Source: Desulfarculaceae bacterium
GTDB taxonomy: Bacteria; Desulfobacterota; Desulfarculia; Desulfarculales; Desulfarculaceae
Direction: 5' to 3'
NCBI GenBank assembly: GCA_021737145.1
Contig: JAIPEN010000006.1
Coordinates: 186,001-250,000, forward strand
DNA length: 64,000 bases
Position 1 is the first letter of the stretch. Every line of letters starts with the position of its first letter. The notes below the pieces were generated by a model. That model did not search any database. It saw nothing but the letters and a program-made list of their open reading frames with translations, and had not been told where the DNA came from. Positions 8,637 to 16,696 of this stretch are shown piece by piece. Made by a program: the position numbers and the translations under genes.

Positions 8637-9368
8637 TCAGCGTCGGTCGCCCAGAATCCTCAGCAGCATCAAAAATAGGTTAATGAAGTCCAGGTAGAGC
8701 TTAAGGGCACCGATGACCGCCATCTTGCTGCCGGTCTCGGCGTCCATCTCCCCGGACAGGGCCACATGCTTGAGCCACTGGGTGTCATAAGCGGTGAGGC
8801 CCACGAAGATGCCCACCCCCACGTAGCTCACGATCCAGTAGATCATGGGCGAGGCCAGGAAGATGTTGACGATGGAGGCGATGACGATGCCGATCAGCCC
8901 CATGAACAGGAACTGCCCCCAGCCGCTCAGGTCCTTCTTGGTGGTGTAGGCCCACACGCTCACCACCGCGAAGGTCCCTGCGGTGATGAAAAATGTGCTG
9001 ACCAAGGAAGACTGGGTGTAAACCAGGAAAATGAACGACAGGGTAAGGCCGTTGAGGCCCGAATACAGGCCGAACAACAGCCCGGCGGTGGAAGCGCTCA
9101 TGCGGTGGACCATGCCGCTCAGGCCGAAGACCAGGGCCAGTTCGCCGATGGCCAAAATCCAGAACAGCCCGGTGGGGCCGCCGGTCTGGGGGTTGAACAG
9201 GGCATTCACCACCGTGGGCGAACCCTGGGCCCACCAGGCCACCAGGCCGGTGAGGGCCAGGCCGCCGGCCATCCAGTTGTATACCCGCCTCATGAAGGCG
9301 CTTACCAGCTCCTGCTGCCGGCTGGTGAGGCTGGCCGGGACTTGGGGCTGGGTGAAGGCGTTGTTCAT
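8637..9368 (-). CDS. Bax inhibitor-1/YccA family membrane protein
   Basis: A 243-residue inner-membrane protein with about seven hydrophobic segments. The family signature is seen in the late helices: YVGVGIFVGLTAYDTQWLKH, then GALKLYLDFINLFLMLLRILG at the very end, which contains the Asp residues proposed to gate ion leak in BI-1 proteins. E. coli homologues YccA/YbhL interact with FtsH or act as channels; the role here is unknown. The gene is monocistronic, with its 5' side facing a 311-base gap. Confidence 0.92.
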   Translation of the reverse strand: MNNAFTQPQVPASLTSRQQELVSAFMRRVYNWMAGGLALTGLVAWWAQGSPTVVNALFNPQTGGPTGLFWILAIGELALVFGLSGMVHRMSASTAGLLFGLYSGLNGLTLSFIFLVYTQSSLVSTFFITAGTFAVVSVWAYTTKKDLSGWGQFLFMGLIGIVIASIVNIFLASPMIYWIVSYVGVGIFVGLTAYDTQWLKHVALSGEMDAETGSKMAVIGALKLYLDFINLFLMLLRILGDRR

Positions 9369-9679
9369 CTTTTTCGTCTCTCCCTGATGTTGTGCCTACC
9401 TCGCTGCATCTGGCCTAAGCATACGTCCAGGCCGGTTGGTTGGTCAACCTGAACCGGAGGCCGCGCCCCTTTGAATTTTACAGGGGGCTGAGGCGCATTC
9501 CAAGTGATTTGCGCCGCTTATCCGTCCAGGATCGCTGCGGGCATTCCGCGGGGCACTCTTTTTGTTACCATAAATGATGGCGCATAGCGACATTGCCCGG
9601 CCTGGAAGTAATTTGACCGATCAGACTAGGTGGGCTAGGTTGCCAATTTCACATCACCCCGAGCCAGGAGAAGCATCAA
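9369..9679. other. intergenic stretch between divergent genes
   Basis: This 311-base gap separates the Bax-inhibitor gene from the divergent GNAT gene. A possible plus-strand promoter is TTGACC at 9613-9618 with TAGGTT 17 bases later, which would serve the GNAT gene. No open frame that looks coding and no RNA gene was recognised. Confidence 0.4.
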
Positions 9680-10216
9680 TTGGTCATTCGGCAGAGCGTT
9701 GATTCGGAAATAGAAGAGGTCTTGCGGGTGGAGCGCGAGGCCTTTGGCTACCCCAAGGAGGCCGAGCTGGTGGGCGAGCTACTGGCCGATCCCAGCGCCC
9801 AGCCCCTATACTCCCTCCTGGCCTGGGACGGCGACGAGGCGGCGGGGCACATCCTTTTTACCAAAGCGAATCTGGAGGGAGCCGAACCCCAGCCTTCGGT
9901 CTATTTGCTGGCCCCCCTGGCCGTGCTGCCCGGGTGCCAGAACCAGGGCCTGGGCGGCAAGCTCATCGGGCATGGCCTGGAACTCCTCAAAGAGGCCGGG
10001 GTGGAGTTGGTGTTTGTGCTGGGGCATCCAGGCTATTATCCCCGCCACGGCTTTGCGCCCGCCGGGGTGCACGGGCTCGATGCGCCTTATCCCATCCCCC
10101 CGGAGCACGCCGATGCCTGGATGGTGCAGGAACTCAGGCCGGGGGTCATCGGCACGGTGCGGGGAACCGTGCGCTGCGCCCGGGCCCTGGACCGGCCCGA
10201 GCACTGGCGGGAGTAG
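9680..10216 (+). CDS. GNAT family N-acetyltransferase (YhbS-like)
   Basis: A 178-residue acetyl-CoA-dependent acyltransferase of unknown substrate. The acetyl-CoA loop is in the segment LPGCQNQGLGGKLIGHGLE (R/Q-x-x-G-x-G/A motif) near residue 90, and the VLGHPGYYPRHGFAPA segment near 120 is typical of COG3153. The start is TTG at 9680, with CCAGGAGAAG nine to ten bases before it; no ATG fits. It stands alone and converges on the lipoprotein gene downstream. Confidence 0.88.
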   Translation: MVIRQSVDSEIEEVLRVEREAFGYPKEAELVGELLADPSAQPLYSLLAWDGDEAAGHILFTKANLEGAEPQPSVYLLAPLAVLPGCQNQGLGGKLIGHGLELLKEAGVELVFVLGHPGYYPRHGFAPAGVHGLDAPYPIPPEHADAWMVQELRPGVIGTVRGTVRCARALDRPEHWRE

Positions 10217-10233
10217 GCGTTTATATAAGAGGA

Positions 10234-10301
10234 GGGCCTGCCCACCGGGCCGTAAACCCGGGCAGGTCTATCCGGCCCTGCGGGGGCAGGCGGGCAGGCC
10301 C
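10234..10301. terminator. nested GC-rich inverted repeats between convergent genes
   Basis: GGGCCTGCCC at 10234-10243 pairs with GGGCAGGCCC at 10292-10301, and smaller inverted repeats (CCGGGCC, CCCGGGC) lie between. The structure occupies the gap between the convergent GNAT and lipoprotein genes. Position suggests bidirectional termination, but no T-run is present. Confidence 0.4.
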
Positions 10302-10318
10302 ATAGGAGGGGGGAGGGC

Positions 10319-10750
10319 CTAGCGCCAGCCGCCGCCCCACTGGCTGTTGTTGGGGTAGTTGTCGCACACCCCGTCGCCGTTGTTGTCCACCCAGGAGGCG
10401 GAGTTGGCCCGGCTCCACAGGTTGGGGTCCTGGGCGTAGTCGCAGATCCCGTCGCCATTGCCGTCGCGCCAGGACGGAGCGGGATTGCCCTTGCCCCGCC
10501 AGGCCCGGGTCTGGGCGGCCCAGGCCGCGCGGGGGCCCAGCCAGCTAGAGGCCGAGGAGGTGACCACGGTGTTCATCTGGTTCCACAGGGCCACGTCTTG
10601 GTAGGGATCGTAGATGCCGTCGTTGTTGGCGTCGACCCAGTCGCCGCTCTTGGCTGTGGTGATGCTGCCGCCGCCGCCTCCGCCGCTACAGGCCGCCACC
10701 AGGACCAGGGCAGCCAACACCAGGCTCATCCGAAAGATCATTCGCGCCAT
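10319..10750 (-). CDS. small lipoprotein with three calcium-loop-like repeats
   Basis: A 143-residue protein with a lipoprotein signal (hydrophobic LVLAALVLVAAC, lipobox Cys near residue 21) followed by a poly-glycine linker. Three similar units follow: WVDANNDGIYDPYQD, WRDGNGDGICDYAQD and WVDNNGDGVCDNYPNN, each with the D-x-N/D-x-D-G pattern of EF-hand or thrombospondin type 3 calcium loops. The second and third carry Cys after the loop; the first has Tyr instead. It is probably anchored in the outer or inner membrane facing the periplasm. No function is known; no family name was recognised. Confidence 0.75.
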   Translation of the reverse strand: MARMIFRMSLVLAALVLVAACSGGGGGGSITTAKSGDWVDANNDGIYDPYQDVALWNQMNTVVTSSASSWLGPRAAWAAQTRAWRGKGNPAPSWRDGNGDGICDYAQDPNLWSRANSASWVDNNGDGVCDNYPNNSQWGGGWR

Positions 10751-10980
10751 GTGATAACTCCATGCGGGATCGCCGCTGATTTAGGGCCAGTTCGCATCTG
10801 GGAAAGACACCTGAAATTTAGCGGCCTTTTTCACTGGGCGCAACAGGATTATGATGTAAAAACGCCAAAAAATTAGGGCGTTAACTTAATTTAACAGGTG
10901 TAAGGCAAGGGCCGGGTCAGGTGAGAATAGAGAAAAGCCTAGGCCGGTTGGGGAGTTGCCGGAGTGGCCTATGAGGCCAT

Positions 10981-11595
<615 letters not shown>

Positions 11596-11621
11596 CCGCA
11601 AACAAGTTGGTATTAAATCAC

Positions 11622-13205
11622 TTAATTTGTCGCCATTCTGGCATCCAGATTCTGAAGGATTAGTCGACGCATATCAAGACGCAAAGGCGCGTCCACATAG
11701 TCGAGGGAGCTAAAATCGTCCTGAGAGACTACCCCAACCGAGCGTGCGTCTCTTCCCTCCCATTTTATCAAACCCCAAATTTTAGTCTTGATTCTGGGAG
11801 AAAACATACTTGAAAAAACGGGTTGCTCTTCCATCTTCAGATTTTTACCCGCCACTAGAACTGCATTGACTAAATCATTGCCGTCCTTCATGGCACGTTT
11901 CTCCACGAAGACTTTCGCCTCTCCAAACACCTGCAACAGACCAGTTTCTATCATGGCCAGTCCAGGGGATTCCCCGTTCATATGTGTAACCGAATTAACA
12001 ATCAACCTGCCTTCAGGAGTTAAAATGCCTTTGATCTTTTCCAGTGCCTGTTTCGTGAACAAATACCATGGCATATTCTCCCCAGCGAAGGTGTCCAAAA
12101 ACACTAGGTCGAATTTCTCCTTGTGGTAGTTAAGCCAAGCACGGCCATCCTCAATGATCACCTTGACATCAGAGGGGAGCATAAAATATTTTCTAGCCGC
12201 TTCTTCCACAGCCGGTTCTAATTCTACCACTGTCGTATCTAGCCCCCGGCGCTCAAGCTGAGTAGCTATCACACCACAGCCCAGTCCCAGCACAAGTGCA
12301 CGCCTAGCGTTTGGATGGAATTGGTGCCCCAGAAAGTTCATATATTCAGGATATGCGTAACAAGAAACATAGTGGTCATTCCCCATTATGATACCACCTT
12401 GGGCGATACCATCTATCAGAAGATTCCGCATGCTGTTGCTGGAATTTTTTCGGGTCACTTCAAAAACCTGGACCAGTCCCACCCCGCTCTGCTTTGAAAA
12501 CAGTACTGTAGACGTGGTTCCCATCCCTTGCAGTGTTCTTAAAGGGCCGGGTGAGATCAGGAATAAAAAAAAGGCGACTGCAGTTAGAACCCCGAGATTT
12601 ATAGGCTTGGCTGATTTCAAACCGATACCCAAGAAAATGCCTATAGCCATCAACAAGAATCCAGTACCAGCCAGAGCCAGCCGAAGCGGTAGATACGGAA
12701 TCAGGACTAGAGCAGTCAACCAACCGCCAGCAATCCCTCCTAATGTATTTGTGAAAAAGAGTGTACCAGCCGCCGAACCCGCACCTGATTTTAGCCTGTC
12801 TAACTGCTGAATCAGAAGAGGGCTGACCGCCCCCAGACACAAAAGTGGCAAGCCAAAAAGGATGATTGACGCAGTAAAACTACCTAAGGAAACACCCAGG
12901 CCAGAACTGATATTGAGAACAACTGTGCGGAGCAAGGGAAACAGTATCAGCCAGAACCCCGCTAAACTGAACACCACGGCCAGGCTGCGCGGAGCGTTCC
13001 CGAGGCTCAATCGACCGCCTAGCCCGTACCCCAGCGCAAGAAACAGCAGGGTAGCCGTGATCTGCGCAGTCCAGACGTACAACGAAGTACCGTAGAAAGG
13101 AGCCAAGGCGCGTGCTCCTGCAATCTCCACTACTAAAACTGACGCACCTTCCAGGATCGCGGTTATGATAAATATTTTTTTAAGGTTGTTTTCAGTAAAA
13201 GACAT
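11622..13205 (-). CDS. membrane-fused spermidine synthase-like protein
   Basis: A 527-residue protein with about seven to eight membrane segments in the first 240 residues and a spermidine-synthase-like Rossmann domain after it. The methyltransferase-type fold motif ALVLGLGCGVIATQLERRG, the acidic VVELEP, IIEDGRAWL and FDLVFLDTFAG are visible. Family members are called fused spermidine synthases, but aminopropyl transfer is unproven for most. The start at 13205 has GGGAGG close before it; a GTG at 13253 is possible. Base composition is clearly AT-richer than por or comM, suggesting transfer. It lies between the comM fragment plus IS scar and intact comM. Confidence 0.85.
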   Translation of the reverse strand: MSFTENNLKKIFIITAILEGASVLVVEIAGARALAPFYGTSLYVWTAQITATLLFLALGYGLGGRLSLGNAPRSLAVVFSLAGFWLILFPLLRTVVLNISSGLGVSLGSFTASIILFGLPLLCLGAVSPLLIQQLDRLKSGAGSAAGTLFFTNTLGGIAGGWLTALVLIPYLPLRLALAGTGFLLMAIGIFLGIGLKSAKPINLGVLTAVAFFLFLISPGPLRTLQGMGTTSTVLFSKQSGVGLVQVFEVTRKNSSNSMRNLLIDGIAQGGIIMGNDHYVSCYAYPEYMNFLGHQFHPNARRALVLGLGCGVIATQLERRGLDTTVVELEPAVEEAARKYFMLPSDVKVIIEDGRAWLNYHKEKFDLVFLDTFAGENMPWYLFTKQALEKIKGILTPEGRLIVNSVTHMNGESPGLAMIETGLLQVFGEAKVFVEKRAMKDGNDLVNAVLVAGKNLKMEEQPVFSSMFSPRIKTKIWGLIKWEGRDARSVGVVSQDDFSSLDYVDAPLRLDMRRLILQNLDARMATN

Positions 13206-13222
13206 ATCCCTCCCCGAGAAAC

Positions 13223-13245
13223 AATTAACTATCACATTGTTAATT
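13223..13245. repeat. 7-bp inverted repeat before the fused spermidine synthase gene
   Basis: AATTAAC at 13223-13229 and GTTAATT at 13239-13245 are perfectly complementary with a nine-base spacer, 18 bases upstream of the ATG at 13205. It may be an operator or simply AT-rich chance; nothing more supports it. Confidence 0.25.
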
Positions 13246-13428
13246 CTGAACACGTTCTCTGTGAGGACTCAGACCTCGCCGCACGTTGATCAGGCATATT
13301 GTAGCCTTTACCTGAGCACTTAGTTCAAATTAACTGTTGATAGCACCCTAAATGTGGCAGATAAATTCACGAAACTAACGCAACGCCTTTTGGTGTGGGT
13401 TTGTGGCGCTGAATAGGAAAGGTTGTCC

Positions 13429-14958
13429 TCAGGCCATGACCCGATCCAAACTTCTGTAACCAATCGCCTCGCTGAGATGGGGCAGCTCGATTTTTTCGCT
13501 GCCCTCCAGGTCGGCGATGGTGCGGGCGATCTTGTGGATGCGTCCATAGGCCCGGGCCGATAGCCCCAGACGCTCCATGGCCGTTTCCAGCAGGCGGAGG
13601 CCTTCGTTACCCAGGCGGCAGTGCTCCCGGGTCTGGGCGGTGGACATCTGGGCGTTGGCAAAGATGCCCGTGCCCTCCAGGCGGCCGGCCTGGCGCTGGC
13701 GGGCGGCCACCACCGTCTGGCGCACCATTTCCGAGGAAGGCCCGGCCGTGTCGGCGCTCAGTTCCTTGAAGGGCACCGCCGGCACCTGCACCTGGATGTC
13801 GATGCGGTCCATGAGCGGGCCTGACACCCGGTTCAGGTAGTTGCGCACCTGGTGGGAGCCGCAGGTGCACTGTCGCTTGGGGTCGCCGTAAAACCCGCAG
13901 GGGCAGGGGTTCATGGCCGCCACCAGCATGAAGCGGGCCGGAAAGTCCACCGTGGCCGCCGCCCTGGTGATGGTCACCCGCCCGGACTCCAGAGGCTGCC
14001 GGAGCACCTCCAAGACGCTCTTTTTGAACTCGGGCAGTTCGTCCAGGAACAGCACCCCCTGATGGGCCAGGCTCACCTCGCCGGGGCGGGGGATGGTGCC
14101 CCCGCCGATGAGGCCCGCGTCGGAGATGGTGTGGTGGGGCGAGCGAAAGGGCCGGGCCCGCACCAGGGCCTGCCCCGGCGGCAGCACCCCGGCCACCGAG
14201 GCCACCTGGGTCACCTGCAGGGCCTCGGCAAAGCTGAGCGGCGGCAAAATCCCGGGCAAGCGGCGCGCCAGCATGGTCTTGCCGCTGCCGGGCGGACCCA
14301 CCATCAAGACATTGTGTCCGCCAGCCGCGGCGATGGTCAGGGCCCGTTTAACGTGCTCCTGGCCCCGCACTTCGTTCAGGTCCAGGCCGCCGCCCACCCG
14401 GCTGTCGGTCAGCAGGGATGCGTCGGCCCGGGCCCGGGGAAGCTCCTCCCGGCCCACCAGATGGTTGGCCACCTGGCCCAGGCGGTCGGCCACGAACACG
14501 GTTAGCCCCTCCACCACCGCCGCCTCGGGGCCGTTGTCCCGGGGCACGATAACCGCTTTCAGGCCCTCGGCCCGGGCCCGCACCGCCATGGGCAGCACCC
14601 CGCGCACCGCCCGGATGGAGCCGTCCAGGGCCAGCTCGCCCACCACCCCCACGCCTGGCAGGGACTCGGTGGGCACCGTGCCCGAGGCGGCCAGAATCCC
14701 CAGGGCCATGGGCAGGTCAAAGGCCGCGCCTTCTTTTTTGATATCCGCCGGGGCCAGGTTCACGGTGATGCGGTTCACGGGCAGGGAGGCCCCGCTATTG
14801 GCCAGGGCGGCGCGCACCCGCTCCTTGGACTCGCGCACCGCTCCGTCGGGCAGGCCCACGGTGTTGAAGGCGGGCAAACCAGGGGCCAGGTCCACCTCAA
14901 CCCGCACGGTGTAGGCCTCCACGCCCAGCACGGCCATGGAGGTTACGGTTGCCAACAT
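13429..14958 (-). CDS. comM: YifB/ComM family Mg-chelatase-like AAA+ ATPase
   Basis: A 509-residue hexameric helicase family protein that promotes branch migration during integration of transforming DNA in competent bacteria. The ChlI-like N-terminal domain (GLPDGAVRESKERVRAAL) is followed by Walker A GPPGSGKTM near residue 215, Walker B GVLFLDELPEF near 290, the CPCGFYGDPKRQCTC cysteine segment near 345 and a Mg_chelatase_C helical end. The ATG at 14958 has GGGGGG eight bases before it; an upstream start at 14985 is weaker. Length matches E. coli YifB. It is intact, unlike the fragment at 10981. Confidence 0.93.
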   Translation of the reverse strand: MLATVTSMAVLGVEAYTVRVEVDLAPGLPAFNTVGLPDGAVRESKERVRAALANSGASLPVNRITVNLAPADIKKEGAAFDLPMALGILAASGTVPTESLPGVGVVGELALDGSIRAVRGVLPMAVRARAEGLKAVIVPRDNGPEAAVVEGLTVFVADRLGQVANHLVGREELPRARADASLLTDSRVGGGLDLNEVRGQEHVKRALTIAAAGGHNVLMVGPPGSGKTMLARRLPGILPPLSFAEALQVTQVASVAGVLPPGQALVRARPFRSPHHTISDAGLIGGGTIPRPGEVSLAHQGVLFLDELPEFKKSVLEVLRQPLESGRVTITRAAATVDFPARFMLVAAMNPCPCGFYGDPKRQCTCGSHQVRNYLNRVSGPLMDRIDIQVQVPAVPFKELSADTAGPSSEMVRQTVVAARQRQAGRLEGTGIFANAQMSTAQTREHCRLGNEGLRLLETAMERLGLSARAYGRIHKIARTIADLEGSEKIELPHLSEAIGYRSLDRVMA

Positions 14959-15033
14959 GATTTTCCCCCCAGACAATAGGCACAACGGCCCCTAGTCTTA
15001 GCAAAACAGCACCGCTGTTACAAGGCTTAGCTC

Positions 15034-15062
15034 TTGACGCCTACATGACAGGGCGGTATAAA
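15034..15062 (+). promoter_or_regulatory. sigma70 promoter of tRNA-Phe
   Basis: TTGACG at 15034-15039 is followed after exactly 17 bases by TATAAA at 15057-15062. The tRNA begins 57 bases after the -10 box. Both boxes and spacing are near consensus, as expected for a stable RNA gene. Confidence 0.8.
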
Positions 15063-15118
15063 AAGCACCGGACTTCGCGTCGTGGAAGCGGCAGCCAAAC
15101 GGGGCGAAAGCCTTTTGA

Positions 15119-15194
15119 GCCGAGGTAGCTCAGTTGGTAGAGCAGGGGACTGAAAATCCCCGTGTCGGCGGTTCAACTCCGTCCCTCGGCACCA
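15119..15194 (+). tRNA. tRNA-Phe (GAA)
   Basis: A complete 76-base cloverleaf. The acceptor stem GCCGAGG (15119-15125) pairs with CCTCGGC (15184-15190), then A and an encoded CCA. The D-loop holds AGCTCAGTTGGTAGAGC, the anticodon arm GGGGA-CTGAAAA-TCCCC gives anticodon GAA, and the T-loop is GGTTCAACTCC. Its 3' 45 bases are part of the 50-bp repeat found again at 46324-46373, so this gene is the attachment site of an integrated element. Confidence 0.97.
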
Positions 15195-15199
15195 AAGAT
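15150..15199 (+). repeat. left attachment-site repeat within tRNA-Phe 3' end
   Basis: Bases 15150-15199, from the anticodon loop through CCA plus five bases, are identical to 46324-46373. After one mismatch five more bases match. A perfect 50-bp direct repeat made of a tRNA 3' end is the standard trace of tyrosine-recombinase integration at a tRNA gene. Confidence 0.9.
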
Positions 15200-15204
15200 A
15201 TCAA

Positions 15205-15239
15205 GGGCTTAGGCGATTCAGCCTAAGCCCTCTTTTTTT
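15205..15239 (+). terminator. rho-independent terminator of tRNA-Phe
   Basis: GGGCTTAGGC (15205-15214) and GCCTAAGCCC (15221-15230) form a perfect 10-bp stem with a six-base loop, followed by a run of T at 15232-15239. This is a textbook intrinsic terminator 11 bases after the tRNA CCA end. Confidence 0.92.
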
Positions 15240-15450
15240 GCGGGGAAGCAAATGGGAGCATTTCAGGGAGTAGTTGCTACCGCGTGCCGGTTCTCTGATT
15301 CCTTCCGTGTTCACTTAAAATTTTGCTATCCAAGCCCGAGGATGGACCTCAAGTCCAAACTCATGGGGCCGCTGGGTTAACTCAGGCCGCCCCACAGCAC
15401 AACTTGCATAAGTTCTGTTTATTTTAAGTTGCTGAGCCCTTACAGAGATA

Positions 15451-15513
15451 GTAGCCGATATTGTTCACCTGCCCCTTTAGGGCGCAAATCACACCAGCTT
15501 TTATAAGTCAATG
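15451..15513 (+). repeat. dispersed repeat, copy A
   Basis: This stretch starting GTAGCCGATA and holding TTCACCTGCCCCTT is about three-quarters identical, with a few short gaps, to 24423-24483. Both copies are in non-coding parts of the island next to sensor-kinase sequence. It may be an end of a lost transposable element. The remainder of 15240-15540 shows no gene. Confidence 0.5.
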
Positions 15514-15540
15514 TTTTCGAGAAATAACCAGATCAGACGG

Positions 15541-15722
15541 TTATGCATCCAGCACCATGCGGACGGTCTTGAGCAACTCAGCTTCGGTGATGAGCTTGAA
15601 AAGCAGGGCCGAGATCCCGATGGACAAAGTCTCCTCCTGTGGCTACGATCACCTTCTGATTGGGGCGATGGATAGCAGTTCCTACAGGCATTTGTGCCCG
15701 CAAAATGGCCTTTCAAGTCCAT
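15541..15722 (-). pseudogene. remnant of a response-regulator receiver domain (hybrid kinase 3' end)
   Basis: The minus-strand sequence ends with codons for [11 protein letters not shown] and a TAA at 15541-15543, the same ending as the hybrid kinases encoded at 16697 and 20933. Upstream it aligns by eye with their receiver domain DNA ([11 protein letters not shown], then the [12 protein letters not shown] region) but carries frameshifts, so no continuous receiver can be read. The similarity stops near 15722. It is the decayed last part of a fourth kinase gene of this family. Confidence 0.75.
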
Positions 15723-15872
15723 ATTGCTTGGACATTGTCACCCCCACTTACCTTTAATTTTATGGTTTTACGTTCTAGATCAAAGCTATATTTCCCCCAG
15801 TAGTCTTTACGAACTTCAAATATTCTAGCAGTAACAGAGAAGGTTCCGTCAGCATCGAAAATTAATTCATCT

Positions 15873-16310
15873 TTAACGCTCTAAACTTACGCAATCGAAT
15901 ACTACTTTCTTCACCTCGCCAAAAGAAATTTTCCACACTCCAATTGGCACTTCGCCTCCAATGTAGTATTTACTATTAATTTTCATAATGCCCTTTTGGC
16001 CATCGGTAGTTTCAAAAGAGAACTTCAACAGGTAAGTACCTCGAATTTTTTTAAGGGGAGGTAACTTGGTTATACTGCGTAAATTGCGTATATCAATAAT
16101 GGCATCGCCATAATCATAGCGAACACTAAGTCTATAGCCTAAAAAACCACGACTCCGGAGGCTCACACCGGCACTACTTAAATGCTTTTTTTCGCCGCTT
16201 AAGGTAGTTATCGTGGCATTGCAACCGAAGTCTTGAGCCAAGGCACTAGTGCATACGATTAATGTAAATAAAAAACCAATAAATATATTAGACAATACTC
16301 TATTAACCAT
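15873..16310 (-). CDS. secreted protein of unknown function
   Basis: A 145-residue protein with a signal peptide: charged start MVNR, hydrophobic stretch to about residue 22, and a likely cleavage after ALA in SALAQDFG. The mature part is short, beta-rich in appearance, with two cysteines (DFGCNAT near 29 and FDCVSLER at the end) that could form a disulfide. It is not recognised. Just after the stop, another frame reads KDELIFDADGTFSVTAR and on to about 15729, so a frameshift may have cut off a longer C-terminus. AT-rich compared with core genes. Confidence 0.6.
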   Translation of the reverse strand: MVNRVLSNIFIGFLFTLIVCTSALAQDFGCNATITTLSGEKKHLSSAGVSLRSRGFLGYRLSVRYDYGDAIIDIRNLRSITKLPPLKKIRGTYLLKFSFETTDGQKGIMKINSKYYIGGEVPIGVWKISFGEVKKVVFDCVSLER

Positions 16311-16696
16311 GATCGCTCTAGCCTATTTCAGATATAAATCCAGATTATGCTGCAGTCGCCGCCCTTCGCTTCGTTTTGTGCCTTTTGATGCTCCCGACGC
16401 CGTTGGTTACTTCACCAGACGGGCACCAAAGGCTTCATTGCCTACCGATCAAAGCGATTTCTCACTGAAATCCCAGAGGCAATCACAATCTACTGTATTT
16501 TGTGCACAGTAATCCACTTCATTGTCCCCGGTCAATCGGCTACCCCCGGTCAGCCGGCCCCAGCACCGCCCGGTAATGGTGCGCCAAGGGAAAAGACGAG
16601 GCGACGTGCACCCTCCAGAGAAGGTCATGGCTAGGGCCGTTCAAGAAAGGTGATACAAGGATATCTTGTTGTGAACGCGACACGTTCAAGGCTGTG
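16311..16696. other. non-coding stretch inside the island
   Basis: This 386-base stretch lies between the secreted-protein gene and the first hybrid kinase. The part around 16520-16600 is rich in CCGGTCA repeats and has an open minus-strand frame, but its translation resembles nothing known. It may be old transposon sequence. No RNA gene or promoter was identified with confidence. Confidence 0.3.
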
